A stretch of 64,000 nucleotides of DNA from Hermodice carunculata (taxonomy: Eukaryota; Annelida; Polychaeta; Eunicida; Amphinomidae), in assembly GCA_964020975.1 (NCBI GenBank), contig OZ026620.1:75513600-75577599 (forward strand), given 5' to 3'. The notes beneath the pieces are model-generated. The model was given only the letters and a program-made list of their open reading frames with translations, ran no database searches and had not been told where the DNA came from. This document shows, piece after piece, positions 46,180-59,000 of this stretch (positions within the stretch are counted from its first letter, which is position 1; each line of letters opens with the position of its first letter). The translations under genes were made by a program, and so were the position numbers.

Positions 46180-49010
46180 AAAATCTTTTACAAAATCTCT
46201 GAAACCACTCAGCCAATTGCTTTTAAATTACACAGAGGCACTTTTGGGAACCTCCAAACAGAAATTGGTTCAAAAATATGTGGTCCTGTATTTTTTTTCT
46301 TCATTTTGTCAAAGGAATTTTTGCATGTTAAGGCTAATTTTGACTTCTCCAAAATCGTCATTGAGATTGTGCTGAAAATTGGTGGTAGTGCAGCTTATGG
46401 GAGGATTGAACAAACTTGTTCACCGGATGGTGATACTCTGGATCCCTGCTTTTCAACAAATTTTTCAATCTGGGTACCAGTGGGTTAATGCATCCATTCC
46501 TTTTGGTTCCCATGTAAGTCGATGGAAATTCACATTGTTACCTCAGCTGAGGTGGGATGTGGTTAGGCATCCTTTATCCATCCATCCAGTGCACGTCATC
46601 TGCAAGTCACATTTTCGACTTCTCCAAAACCATCAGCCAGATATGCTTCCAACTTGACTGGGAATATAGGGAACCGGGGCACATTGGCCCAGGCATTTTA
46701 TTTTCTCATCCCTGCCATTGTCTTTTAATGTTGGCTCCTAAGTTTCATGTTGATCTGATACCTACTTTTCCTAGCTTTGATGACAAACTGCTAAACGTTT
46801 ATCAACAATGTTAACTAGTTATTGAGATATAGCTGTTCAAACAAAAAGGTTACAGCTGAGCCACAGTGCCCCACCCGTGGGGCAGACTGCCTCATCAAGA
46901 GGGGCACACTGGATCAGTAACTCACTTCACACTTGGAAAACATTAATTTGAAAAATTAAAATACGCATTCAAACAATGGTTCCTCGAGGAATCAAATTCC
47001 TAAAACTCATGCAAGTTCAAGTATTATAGGAGTGATCTACTCTGCCCCCGAAGACCATGAGCCCCTGTGCCCCAATATCGGCTGTTCATATATTAGAGGG
47101 TGGGTAAGGGGTTTCCCGTACTGGCATGGCGTACTGGTGCTTTTTATTTACTGTCCTGGCATACTGGAAGCCCTCTTATTTTACGTACTTCGTACTATCC
47201 AAAATTTTGAAAGATTTTTATTTTCCATACTGCGTACTCTAGAAAAAAAATTACCGGTACCAGCGTACTGACCCCCCCCCCCCCCCTTTCATATCAACAT
47301 TGAGCCGCTGCGCCCAATCAGTGGTCACTTAATTTCTCAGTCAATATTTTCCATGTAATTACCGGACTTAGTATTATTATCATTTCACTCATGCATTACA
47401 TCATCCATAAAACAGTATATGGTCTGTGGATTCTGCAGTCTCTGTTCAGTAGGCTAAAGTTAATGACACAGGGGAAATTTACTTAACTGTCACCCCCCCC
47501 TCAAAAAAACAAAAAAAACATATTTTTCTCTTCCCTTAAACTGCTGCAATGCTTTTGTTGGACCCAGCACTGTCGGGAAGGGAATCTATTTTATCATAAA
47601 CTAAAGACACCATCATCAGACCCTTTCAATAGAATTACCAATATATTGGTGTACCCCAGGAGCCACTGTGCGTGCCCGGGTTTCCCCCACCTTGGGTGGG
47701 TCTCTTCCAAGTGTATACAATGGTCATGCTGCAATGATTTGTGTGTGTGTGTGTGTGTTTGTTCAATTTTTGGCAAAATTTTTTGGGAAAAAAAATCTGG
47801 TAAACTGGCATACCAATTGCTTCAAATACGCATTCAAACAATGGTTCCTCGAGAAATCAAATCATAGGGACACTGCTGAGAACCCCCAGTTTTTGCTTTT
47901 TTTTTCAAAATTCTGCTCTAAAACTGTCCCACAGATTGTTCTGAAACTTGATGGACATGATGTGTGATGTACCTTGGATGGGTATCTAACAACTTATTTT
48001 TGCTACGTCTTCGGTGTTTTTGCTATTTTTGACTTCTTCTCCAGAACCGTCACTCAGATAACGCTGAAACTTGGAGGATATGTTTCTTATTAAAAGGTCA
48101 AACAAACCTGTAGACTAGGTGGAACTGCTATGGATTTCTGATGTTTAACGATTTTTGTAATTGGGGTACTTCTTGGTCATGAAATGCACCTTTCCTATTG
48201 ATTACTAGATGCAAGTCAATGGGTATTGTAATGCTAATTCACATTTTCAACTTCTTCTCCAAAACCAGATTGACCTCAAACTTGGTGGAAATGTACCTTG
48301 GGTGGGTCTAGTCTTATTTGTTGTCAAGATATTGAATTTAATGTATTTCCCACCTCATGGGCATAGTTTCACATTTCAATCATAGGTGGCACTACAGGTC
48401 TTATCCATTATTCAGACTTTTATCACTCGAATGTACCTGTGAAGTCACAAGCATGTAGAGCACAAGTTTGTAACACAAGGCCCATTTCAATCATATATTT
48501 TCAACTTTAAATCCTCTGTGACCTTGAGAAAATGGGTCAAGGTCACTCATATTATGTAACATTGGAGCCCTTTTCATGAAACATGTTGGCCATCACTTTC
48601 ATAATGCTAGCTCAAATTATTTTTCAAGATATTGAATTTAATGTCGTTCATTACATTTTGGCTCATAATTCCTGTCAAACCATAGGTAATGCCACTAGTA
48701 TCACACACATTTAACATTTTTGGCTCAGTGACACGCCCACAAGTTTCATGAACATCCATCAAAATTTAAACACACTAGATTGTCCACAAATTTTTCATAT
48801 TTTGACCTATATCTTGTGTAATAATGTGTCATGACCTCATTATCAAACTCAGCCTAGATTTTCATACATATGATAGGTCCTGAAAGTTCTAAAACTTTTG
48901 AAGTTATCGTGCTCACAACCCAAAAGTTCACGGACGGACGGAATGACAGATGGATAGACATGAGTGATCGTACAAGCTCTCCAAACTTGGGTTAGCAGAG
49001 CTAAAAATCA
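46180..49010 (+). mobile_element. Minisatellite-cored element, family F (F1)
   Basis: Diverged units with 'acttctccaaaaccgtcac', 'cagattgttctgaaacttg' and 'gtaccttggatggg', then blocks shared with 53.4-55.2 kb ('cattttggctcataatt', 'ttgacctatatcttgtg'). It ends with CGGACGGACGGA (48930-48941), 'gtgatcgtacaagctc' and gcagagctaaaaa. The layout is core, ACGG microsatellite, short tail, as in pearl-like HINEs. An inverted family H repeat sits inside at 47100-47290, so the left half may be a separate copy. Confidence 0.55.
47100..47290 (-). repeat. Dispersed repeat, family H (copy 2, inverted)
   Basis: Inverse of 17131-17290: ggggtttcccgtactggca, cttattttacgtacttcgta, ccagcgtactgacccccc, ending in a C run. 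Confidence 0.7.
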
Positions 49011-52000
49011 ATATTGGCCAGGTTTTATCAATTTTCATGTCATGATCAAAATCAAAATTTCTTTCTTGCAATGACATTTTCCATAATTGGCAAGGGCAAG
49101 AACAGAAGGTTAAAGAATTGCCTAAAAGAGGGCACTGCAAAAAGTGGAGAGCTAGGGCTGGGTATTCCTATTACTTTACATTGTAATTTTCAACTTAATA
49201 ACTTGAAAACTACTGCACATAGAAACACCAAATTTCAGACAGTATATGTAAATGGATAAATAAATACCTCACAAAAATCATATTACCACAGTTACAAAAG
49301 TGACTTGTTTATTTAAGGTTATTTTAACATACAAACTAATGGGAATATGCAGCTCTAGCCCTCCAAATGTTTGTGTATTCAGTTGTGTATTGGGCTGAAA
49401 AACACGCCTTACAGCTAATTCTGACCTTTCCCATTAGTGTGGTATTCATTCTTGGAATGAACGTTGCCAATTGGGAACTAACGGGCGAAATGAAGAGAAA
49501 GGATGTTCTCCACATGCATGTATGCCACAATGAGGGCTTGCACATTATGGCAAATATGTCCAGAGCACCCATTCTTTTCATGAAGACCAGGAGTCCCCAA
49601 TTCACAATGTTTAGTCCTCATATATATATCTACAAAAATTAACAGGTCCTGCACAATTTTATTGAAAAAGAAGCTTTTTTTCAACTTGTCAAACAGCCTT
49701 CAGTCTTCATCAGTTTTTTTCAGATGGAAACCTTGCTCCAGGCCCCAGTTCCATTGCCACGCAGCAAAATTTCACATCAAGGTGCATTGCGATGAGGAGG
49801 CGATCTCTTCATGGGCCTGGGCAACCTTTTCGTGGGCATATAGAGGGCCTTCTAGCCCCTGTACTTGTAATCCTAAAAATTATGGCCAAATTAGGACCAT
49901 TAAACAAAATGTACATATAAACAGTGTGAAGGAAATGTTTCCATCTGTATCAGGACTAAATTCATTATTTTCCAAGTGTCTGAGGTATAGACAACTGTCC
50001 AAATGCACCATATGTGCAAGGGTGCACTAGGACACCTACATCCAAAAGCTACAAGTTTGTTTTTTTTTTGTTTTTTTTTTATGTTGTGGGGTGCATCTGA
50101 ATGCAAAATAAGTAAAAATTATGCATGAAGAATGTAGTATGACAATTTGAAGTTAGCTTCTTTGTACCAAATTGAATGCTTCACTACCTTTTGTGTTAAC
50201 ATTTTCATAGGCCTGCCCCAATGAACCCACCTTATCGGCATTGGGGCAAAATATGCAAATATGTACAACACAAACTCAGGCACAAAGAAAAATGCACAAG
50301 CTGTGTAGGAGAACTGGCAAATGAAGAACAAGAACTACATAATAGCCTCTGCAACAGTAACACTGTCTGTCATTTGTACTGCTCACCCAGTTATCTACTA
50401 ATGAATGAAAAGTGTCCCAATGAACCCCACTTTCCCATACTTGGGAAAAGTGGTTGCACTGTGATGACAAACTAGTCAAGTGACGTAATTATAAAGTTAG
50501 GCTCGGTTAACTGCAAAGCACAACAGGTACAAAACACTTGCAGCAGGGTTTGAATCTCTGCTGTCAGGATAAATGAATCAACGTTTATATTTTTCTGTAG
50601 AATTTATTTAAAGTGGGACGACCACCATTTCTCTGCTTCCTTCCCACCACAGACTGTACTTTGGTTAATGGTAGGCATACAATGGGGTTATACAGTGTGA
50701 ATTCATGAGGTATACAGACTTATGTCCGCTGTCATCATGGACAAATTGAATTGACAACACACACCCACTGATTATATGAACATTTTGTTTTAATCTTGTA
50801 ATATCATTTTGTATACAGATTTATAAAATGAACATGTTAATGAAAAATTTATCCTTAGTGTTTTTTTTGTTTGTTTGTTTGTTTGTTTTTTTTTTATTTG
50901 CCTGTGCTGGATCTCCATATGCATAATCTACCTGCCGGTAATGTGTGCAACCTAAATGGAATGTGTAGCTGACCAATGAAGCAAATTCTCCACATAAAAT
51001 GTGAATGCACAGATAGGGTTGAGAATATATGTGGGTTCTTCAAGGTGAAGATTCCAGTTCACATGAAGGTCCCTCTTCAAATTCAAAGATAATTACCCTT
51101 GCACATGGACAATGGAAATTTCAAATGCAAGGCAAAACCATTGGTAATATTCCAGGTTTTTCCCTCCTAAATCAACACATGGACTTTCTGTAGGGAATTA
51201 CTGGTTTCTTACATGTAGCCTGCTCTGTATAATGCTACCCCACACACCTGCCCTTACCCCCCCCCCACCCCCTTTTCTTTTTTTAGCAGAAATTGACAAT
51301 TTTCAAGATATATTTGCAACTTTCTAATTCATGTATAGCAAATTCAGTTTAGTGTATCAGTTCAATATGATACAATGTTTCTCACACCGTAAGCATTTTG
51401 GCCTTTCAGCTTCATTTAACTTGTAAGAACCACAGAAAAATAAAACGTTGCACCCATGATTTTATTCAATCCTCAAAGTGCTAATGTGTCGACTGGGTCA
51501 ACAGCTTTCTTCAGCACTCTGAATGTGCTACGGTAAGCTGTCAACCTCCACCTATTACTTTATTATTATCTGTACCAATTTAGATTAAGCACGCTGGTAC
51601 TTGAACAAGGGGCCTCTGCGTGACGAGAGTCGTCATCTTAATTCTGGTAAATGCGACTTGTTACGACACACGCAAAGGGATAATTGATTCCTGGGTCAAT
51701 TCTCGTCCTTTTGCTTTTCATAATGTATAAAACGGCTACATTCACGACATAATGTGGATCCAACATAACAGTGCCAAATGCACATTTCACAATTATTTCC
51801 CTTTTAATGTAATTGAGAGTAAGATTTAAAACCGTACACATTGATCAGAGCAACATTCACGCAAAGTGCTACACTATACATGGTATACTCCACCAAATGC
51901 AGCTGACTTCACCCCGGTAACTTTCAAACTTATCTTAACAGACCACCCCTACAGATGACCAAATTGAAGTCTGTCAACACATATGGTTTCCCATAGCAGG

Positions 52001-52946
52001 TATGTATCTCATGCAAAGAACTAAGCAATTCAAAGTATGCTGAAAAGATGGACTTTCAAGACAAGTGGTCTTTCAATGCAGTGGCCTTTGAAGATAAGGT
52101 CTGTTACTTCACATTTGTACTAACAGTTAAACTAACGGTCAATGCTTCACAGTGATGGTAAACCATATTGCAATATTCTTGATTAATCATACAGCACAAC
52201 AGGTTATCTTGGTTAAGTAACTAGTGACGACAGGGTCACTCTAAAAATTCAGTCTGGGTGCACTCTATTCCACACTTGCTTTAAAACATGTTTGGAAAGT
52301 TACCAGATGTAGACCTGTCATCATCTTTATGGTTGATGCAACCCGTTTAAAAAATGGAAATGTTGTCACACGGTTGATTTAAATTGTAGGAAACATGTTT
52401 GCAGAATAACTGAATGTGTCTTAATATCAAATAGTCCAAGTCATATAGAATGATCATGACATAAGACACAACATAGTTCTGGCCCAAAGACACAGAGCTG
52501 CCCTTATGAATTTGTTACTCCTGCATGTATGGTGATGTTTCCCCTTAATATCGATGATACAGTATAAGGCACAATACATGCATAACAAGCTGAACACCGG
52601 GATTTATGACTTTAATATTGGAATGGTACGGCATTGGTCTGTACACTGAATGAATGAGTTCACTCCTCTATGAGTATAAATTCCATGGTTACTAGTTCGT
52701 ACTGATGGGGGAAGCCTAGATTCATTGATTGTCCCCAACTACAATCCCGTCTCTGCACCTCTAAATCAATCAGATAAACCGCGTCACTATAGCCCTACGC
52801 TGGTGTCATTCACCGGAGGTTTTAACATGATCCATTGGATTGTGCTCCAGATTCCTTGGGCACTTGTGATTGCAATATTAACCAATACATTGTTGAGATA
52901 ACTGGTGGCCTCTTTCTCTGCTTCGGTCATCAAGAGATCTGCCAGG
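49011..52946. other. Region downstream of UPB1
   Basis: Contains the probable UPB1 3' UTR (right end) and unassigned sequence. T runs lie at 50058-50079 and 50860-50897. Family B phrases (gggtcaacagctttcttc) occur near 51485-51550. Frames at 49367-49642 and 49662-50030 show no domain or splice support. Confidence 0.4.
51559..51564 (-). terminator. Candidate UPB1 polyadenylation signal
   Basis: The first AATAAA on the minus strand after the UPB1 stop, implying a 3' UTR of about 1.4 kb. No transcript evidence is available, and variants of the signal nearer the stop would also be possible. Confidence 0.3.
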
Positions 52947-53030
52947 TTACTCTTTGATGATTGGTGGTTGGTAATCGGGGGCCACAGCCTTGGCAAGTGA
53001 TTCAGCATACAAATCGAGCCTCTGTGTCAT
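52947..53030 (-). CDS. UPB1: UPB1 terminal exon (MTQRLDLY...PIIKE, stop)
   Basis: Coding part of 84 nt. Acceptor cctattttcag, then 27 residues ([15 protein letters not shown]...YQPPIIKE) and TAA at 52949-52947. Its length to the stop equals that of the human protein. Confidence 0.95.
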   Translation of the reverse strand: MTQRLDLYAESLAKAVAPDYQPPIIKE

Positions 53031-56000
53031 CTGAAAATAGGATATATATATATATGTTTGTTAATTTCCTGCCAAAATCACTTGTCCTGTTGCTAAGCAA
53101 CAGATATAAATACATGTACCTGTATCTGAAAATGAGTGAAGAAATGGCGTTAAGGTACAAAGGAAGTAATTTTTCAGTTCAGGTGGCCACCAAGTCATGA
53201 GATATGGTGTTCACAAGAAACAGTAGACAAATGGAACCATGCAAGACAGAAGGACAACCCAAAAACATATGGGTCCCCCCTGCCTCCAGAGGACCTATCA
53301 AAATAATTTAAATTTATTGGTCTGGTGATCTACACAAAATAAGGTGACAGATATTATATAACATATCAGCATTGGACATGATCTATGCATGTATATCTGA
53401 TAAAAACAGCATGTCTAACATAACTGTTTTTCGACATATGGCATTTTACATCTTTCAATACATTTTGGCTCCATAATTTGTCAAATTACAGGTGGTGCAA
53501 CTAGTATCAACTGCCATCAAGATTTTGACCTCCTCCACAATCCCACTTAATTTTGTGAAGATCCATAAAAAAAAAAAATGAGGATGCTAGAGTGGTCACA
53601 AGATTTTCACATTTTGACCTATTTATCACATGATACTGCAGGTGTTGCCACCAATATCAAAATCAACGTAGATTTTCATCCACTTTATAAGTCCTTAAAG
53701 TTATATAGCCCCAACTCAAAAGCTGTGGGGGTGCAGAGGATTCACAAAATTTTTACATTGTGCTCCCCCATGTTCCAAGAGGCCAAATGACCTTCACCTT
53801 CAACCTGGATTAAAAAATTGTTTGTATTCAAAATGTGCTCCGTGCTTTCAGCTTTCCATATATGGTCTGTTTGTTCAAATTGGGTTACAACTTTTCAAGT
53901 TATTGAAGAAAAACAATAAACATAGACAAGCACCAAACTCCATAATCACTGGGTCATGGTGACCCCAAAAGTAGGTCACCGAGTTAAGTTTTATATGTAC
54001 TGTAAGTGCAATTTTGATCTGGAGGCTACATCTCTTTGCTATTGAAGTCCACGCTACACCCTACCATTACAAAATCACCTCTTTCACCTATACATACCTG
54101 GTGACCTAACAGAATAGGTCAAGGTCAATCATATTACATAACGTCTTAGCACTGGACAGGACTCTGTTGCCTATAAATTTGCCATGTGTGACTCAATACG
54201 GTCTATGCATAAGTTCACCAAGCGGGGAAACCCAAGCGGAGATTTCCGATGTCAGAGCCAGGCGCGCACAGGTTTCTGGGTAATTTGCGGGCCACTCAGT
54301 CTTACCGCACAGACTACAGAGCTACTGAATACAGCAAATAACGAGGATTGAAACACAAACCATGATTTCTTCAAAAAACAAAATCTAAGGTTGCTGAAAA
54401 AGTATTTGAAAGACAAATGAATATTAGTTGATGGAAGGAATAAAGCGGCACTTTTATTTTTGATATTTGTCAGTTTGACATTTCTTCCTCGTAATATCAA
54501 CATTACAGCCCACTACACAACAGTCAGTGGTAGTTTACCATGATAATTCGCCTGGTCACTCAACGTTCAAACTATCAATGCTTTCCGTACTCCCTCCGCC
54601 AACGATCTACCATGGTAAACTTCTATACACATCTTGTATTTGGTCCATTTCCTGCTTTTCTGTTCATGTTGACACGAACAAGATTAGTGTCCGCCAATCA
54701 TGCATTATCGTGACCACTTCTGAGAAGGTGCACAGCGCGCCATCTGGTAGCAAAAAATCAGCCTGCATGCATCGCTTTCATAATGGGAGAACTGCAGGGG
54801 GTTTCCCCCTTAGTGAGCTTATGCATAGACCGTATTGTTTTTTTTGCCTATGGCATTTTATATCGTTCAACGCATTTTGGCTCATAATTTCCAACAAATT
54901 AAAGGTGGTGCCACTAGTATCACATGCAACTAAGATTTTGACCTCCTCCACAATCCCATTTAATTTCATGATCATCTATCAAAAATAAGATGCTAGAGTG
55001 GCCATAAGATTTTCACATTTTGATCCATATATTACATAATGCTGTTGGTGGCGCCACAAATATTGAACTCAACCTAGCTTTCCATATCCCACGTCATGAA
55101 AGTTGTAGTTGGTTAACTTGAAAACTGAGGACTGCATCATGTTCACAAGCAAAAGTTAACAAACGGGCATAAGTGATCATATAAGCCCCGTGACATAAGG
55201 TCAGCAGAGCTAAAAACGAACTGACTATTTGCTGCAACTCATGAAGTACACAGGCAGTGGGGGAGATGTAGTTTCAGGTGAACCCCCGGTTCCAGCAAAC
55301 ATCATTTCTATAGCAAAAACTCATTCATATTTTATGCAGGTGATTAAGCAGTCATTATTTTTGTGGTGACAGAATCCACCAGAAAGCATTGATTTGGAAT
55401 TACCATATTTCACAGGTTTTTAATCCTTGGATGGGGCGTACCAAATCCACCTTTAGCTTGGTTGCTTCATTCCCTCTCTCCCATGAATTTCATTCAAACC
55501 CTCCCTCGGAAAATCCTGGTAACAGGCCTGACTTTTTCTTGCAGCCATCAGCTGTCCTACCACATGGAAAACAGAAAGGCTACTCTTCCTATAAGGTCAC
55601 ATTTCTGGTGCAATTTGTGTGCCCTAACGAGGGAGACTGCTGTATTTTATTTTAAATACAGTCTCAACCTTTTTCCGGTCTGATAAGCACGCAACCTTGC
55701 AATGATAGAATGGTGACAGAATGCTACACGTTTGTGTGGGGCGCTACACACGCTACACACGCTTCACCTATATTACATATATATGGCAGAAAAAAAGCTT
55801 TACATCCAAATTGAGAGTTACATCATACAGACCAGTATATGTCTTGGTCTGTCTCTTGAGAAACACTCCTATCCCTGGTTTGTGATATACAGCACTGCTG
55901 GCAAGTCCTGCACCATACTCAATGGAGGGCCACTGGTGGGATTACTTGCCAGTACATGTACTACATACTGTTATCACTGTACTCAATTGTGGGCCACAGG

Positions 56001-59000
56001 CTGGTACCACCAGCCCACAGCATAATGAAATCTCCCTGAGGTTATGCCCTATGGGAGTCCCTCAGACAAAAAGTTGCTTCTGGCCGGGGAAACTACTCGC
56101 GTGCACCACTCGGGTGCCACTCAACAATGAGTGCAAGATTTTTCAGCAGCCTGTAAATGCACCAGTAGAATGTAATACATACACGGAAGCACCATCTGTC
56201 CTTCATCTGTCTGCAAAGGTTGAGGTCCATCTCGACCACCAGCAGCCCGTCTCTCACCCGACTCAGGCCCTGAGTACAATAAACATCGCTGTCAATACAG
56301 TGTGCTCAGTTTCATAAAACATACACTAGTTCTGGTCAAATGGTCAGTACCTATGTGCTACTCTCCAAGGATCAATAAACACATGGTGAAGTGTAACACT
56401 TTGAGACCCAGCTGTTCCATAGTCAAACAATGCATGTTTTACATACTATCCAGTATTCCCTTAATGCTGGTGACTAAAGTCCCTTATTCTGGGATAATCA
56501 TGATAATGTTGTATAAAGTACTTCGTGCTGGCCAATATGCAATTTTTCACAAATGAATCCTTTTGTTTATAATTTACTTCGAATGTTTGCTGTATTTCTT
56601 GCAAATTAGGCTCAAAATGGATCAGAATTCCACCATTTCACACCTAAAATTTTCTCAAGGAGGACCTCCAGACCCCTCCCCAATCACAAATGTTGTACAT
56701 AGGATAACCATGTAAAATAAAAGTCTTCCTTAAGACGCTTTTCTTACTGAATTCATTATGAAACAAAATAGCAAATGAATATTATAAAAATAAATGAGGG
56801 TGCGGTCATAACATTGAGCTAGAACAAGCCAGGCCACGAAGTTGTCCTGAAGAGGACTAAAGAAAGGGTCTTTGACTTTCCCAGGGTTCTGGTTGCATCC
56901 ATTGGTCGTTGTTGCGATGCCCCTGAAAAAACATACCAGCAGGGCAACAGCCACCCGAAACACACAGGTACACGTACACTTTGTCGCCCAGACCTCTGTA
57001 CTACAGCTGCCAGTGCAGTTCATGGTCCTCTGACACTATTGCCTGGCCATAGTCCTGCTGTAACACGCGTTATCAAAGTGTACCTGCATGTTTTGGGTGG
57101 CTGTGTTTTCAGGACCGGAACCCTGCCAAAGTTAAAAAACCCTTTCTTTACTCCTCCCCAGGGCCACTTCACAGCCTGGCTTGTTTCAGCTCAATGCTCT
57201 GACCACCCCTTCATTTATTTATATAATATTCATTAGCTACTTTGTTTTATAACCAATAAACTAAGAAAGGGTCTTAAGAAAGACTATGCAACTATGTGTG
57301 TGCAAGTACTTCACTTTTTGTACATCAGTTTATAGTCCATAATGAAATTACTGTCGAAAACTGACATCTAATATACATGACAGTCACACTCATTATCAGC
57401 TGATGATAGTTCTGGTTACAAAATAAAAACTCACTGGTGTGCGGCTTCCATCAGGACCAGCAACATAGCTTGAACCTGGGAACGAAAAATAAAATTCAAC
57501 ATAATAACCATCCCAAAAAGGCACATTTAATGCTTTCCCACTGATAGATCCATTTCTACCAGAGACTAACTTTATCTCTGCATATACCAAAGTTTACTTT
57601 GACAGGACAGTACTAATAAAGCAAGTTGAGAGCACCCATGCAATTTTATATGTAGGCTCATCTTGTGCCCTAAGCGTCATGCAAGTTACAAAATGCTCTT
57701 AACCCTTCAAGTGCTGATTTAAGATTGAGTCAACAGCTTTCCTCGGGACGCATTGCATTTAAAGTGTCCCGAGGAAAGCTGTTGACTAAGACTACTTTTT
57801 GCTTCAGACAAGGCTTGCTGGTATTTGAATGAAAGGTATCTTCATAAGGAATTTGACTCTTTAAACCATTGTATGTTTAACAGTAACGAGAAAGCAACTA
57901 TAGCAGTGATTAGCACTTTAAGGGTTAATAGGATGTATTCATATTTAAATGCGGTCTTACTCTAACATCTATTGAGCAAAAGAGGGAGCCACCTGCATCA
58001 GGGCAGATCCATGTATTTAGCATGGTCAAAAGTACTTTCTCAAAAAAATAAACAACAGGAACACAGAATAATCATAAGAAAATGTTTTAACATATATTTG
58101 AAATATAAGGGATGCCTAAATTGATTATAAATGAGCTCTCTTTTGGTTGAAAAGGTGTTATTTATGGATGTTTATGTAGTATATAATACAAATCTGCCCT
58201 GATCATGGTGGCAGCATCAGTCTGTTGCCCTGACAACACAGGAAATGAGCAGGATCACATTTAAATATGAATGACGCCTATTATGCTTGGGGTTGGTACC
58301 TTTAGGTAACAATGTTATCTTTCTAATTTGAACCCAAGACAATGAAAATTTGCAGTAAAAATAAAAGTTTAAACTGGCAAACAAAAACAACATGATGTTC
58401 AGTTTTTCCATTAGGAATTTTTTTTTCAGTGGGTCCTAATCTGAAAGAGAGACCAATTTTTGCTACATTTTGCAAAATTAACAAAGAAAATATAGAAAGT
58501 TGGGACCTTTTGAATTTTGCTGCGGGGGTATTTCATGATTTCAAAGAGTAATTTACCCCCATTTGGGGGTTAACAGAAACCCTGACACTGATACAGTTTG
58601 GTCAGGGAAAGTATCATCATTTCAGTCACACATGATAACGTCTTGCCCCACCCTGGCCTATGGAAGTATGTCCCATTTATACTTTTTGTTTTGATCTTGG
58701 TCATCAAGTTAATTTGCTAATAGGCATCTGCTGAAGAAAATAAAGCTGTTATGACCAAGGACAGGAATTTTGTATGGCATCATGCAATATAGTAGTTCCT
58801 GTCTTCTGAGACTACCCCATGGACAGGCCCAAAAGTGGCCTCTCAAGACAGGGACCACTGTATTACCCTTTCCTAGCTTGTATCATGCAAAGTCTACAGC
58901 TGTCCTTGCTGGAGGTTGGGTTCATTGGACTCAACCTGTCAAGGACAGCTGCTGACCCAGGGCATTTTAGCATAAAAGGTCTTCCCCCATTGTTCCCGCC

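Noticed and set aside
46045-46488. 147-codon plus-strand frame
   Set aside because: It passes through a T run, a G run and family F minisatellite units; no domain.
49367-50030. Two plus-strand frames of about 90 and 122 codons left of UPB1
   Set aside because: No domain, no splice sites in agreement, and both strands are similarly open.
50480-50580. tRNA-like 'gggtttgaatct' phrase
   Set aside because: No acceptor stem or anticodon arm can be folded around it.
54527-54988. 153-codon plus-strand frame, the longest non-repetitive one after the coiled-coil exon
   Set aside because: It runs out of the TA-flanked element into family F sequence across the element border at 54832, so it cannot be a conserved gene.
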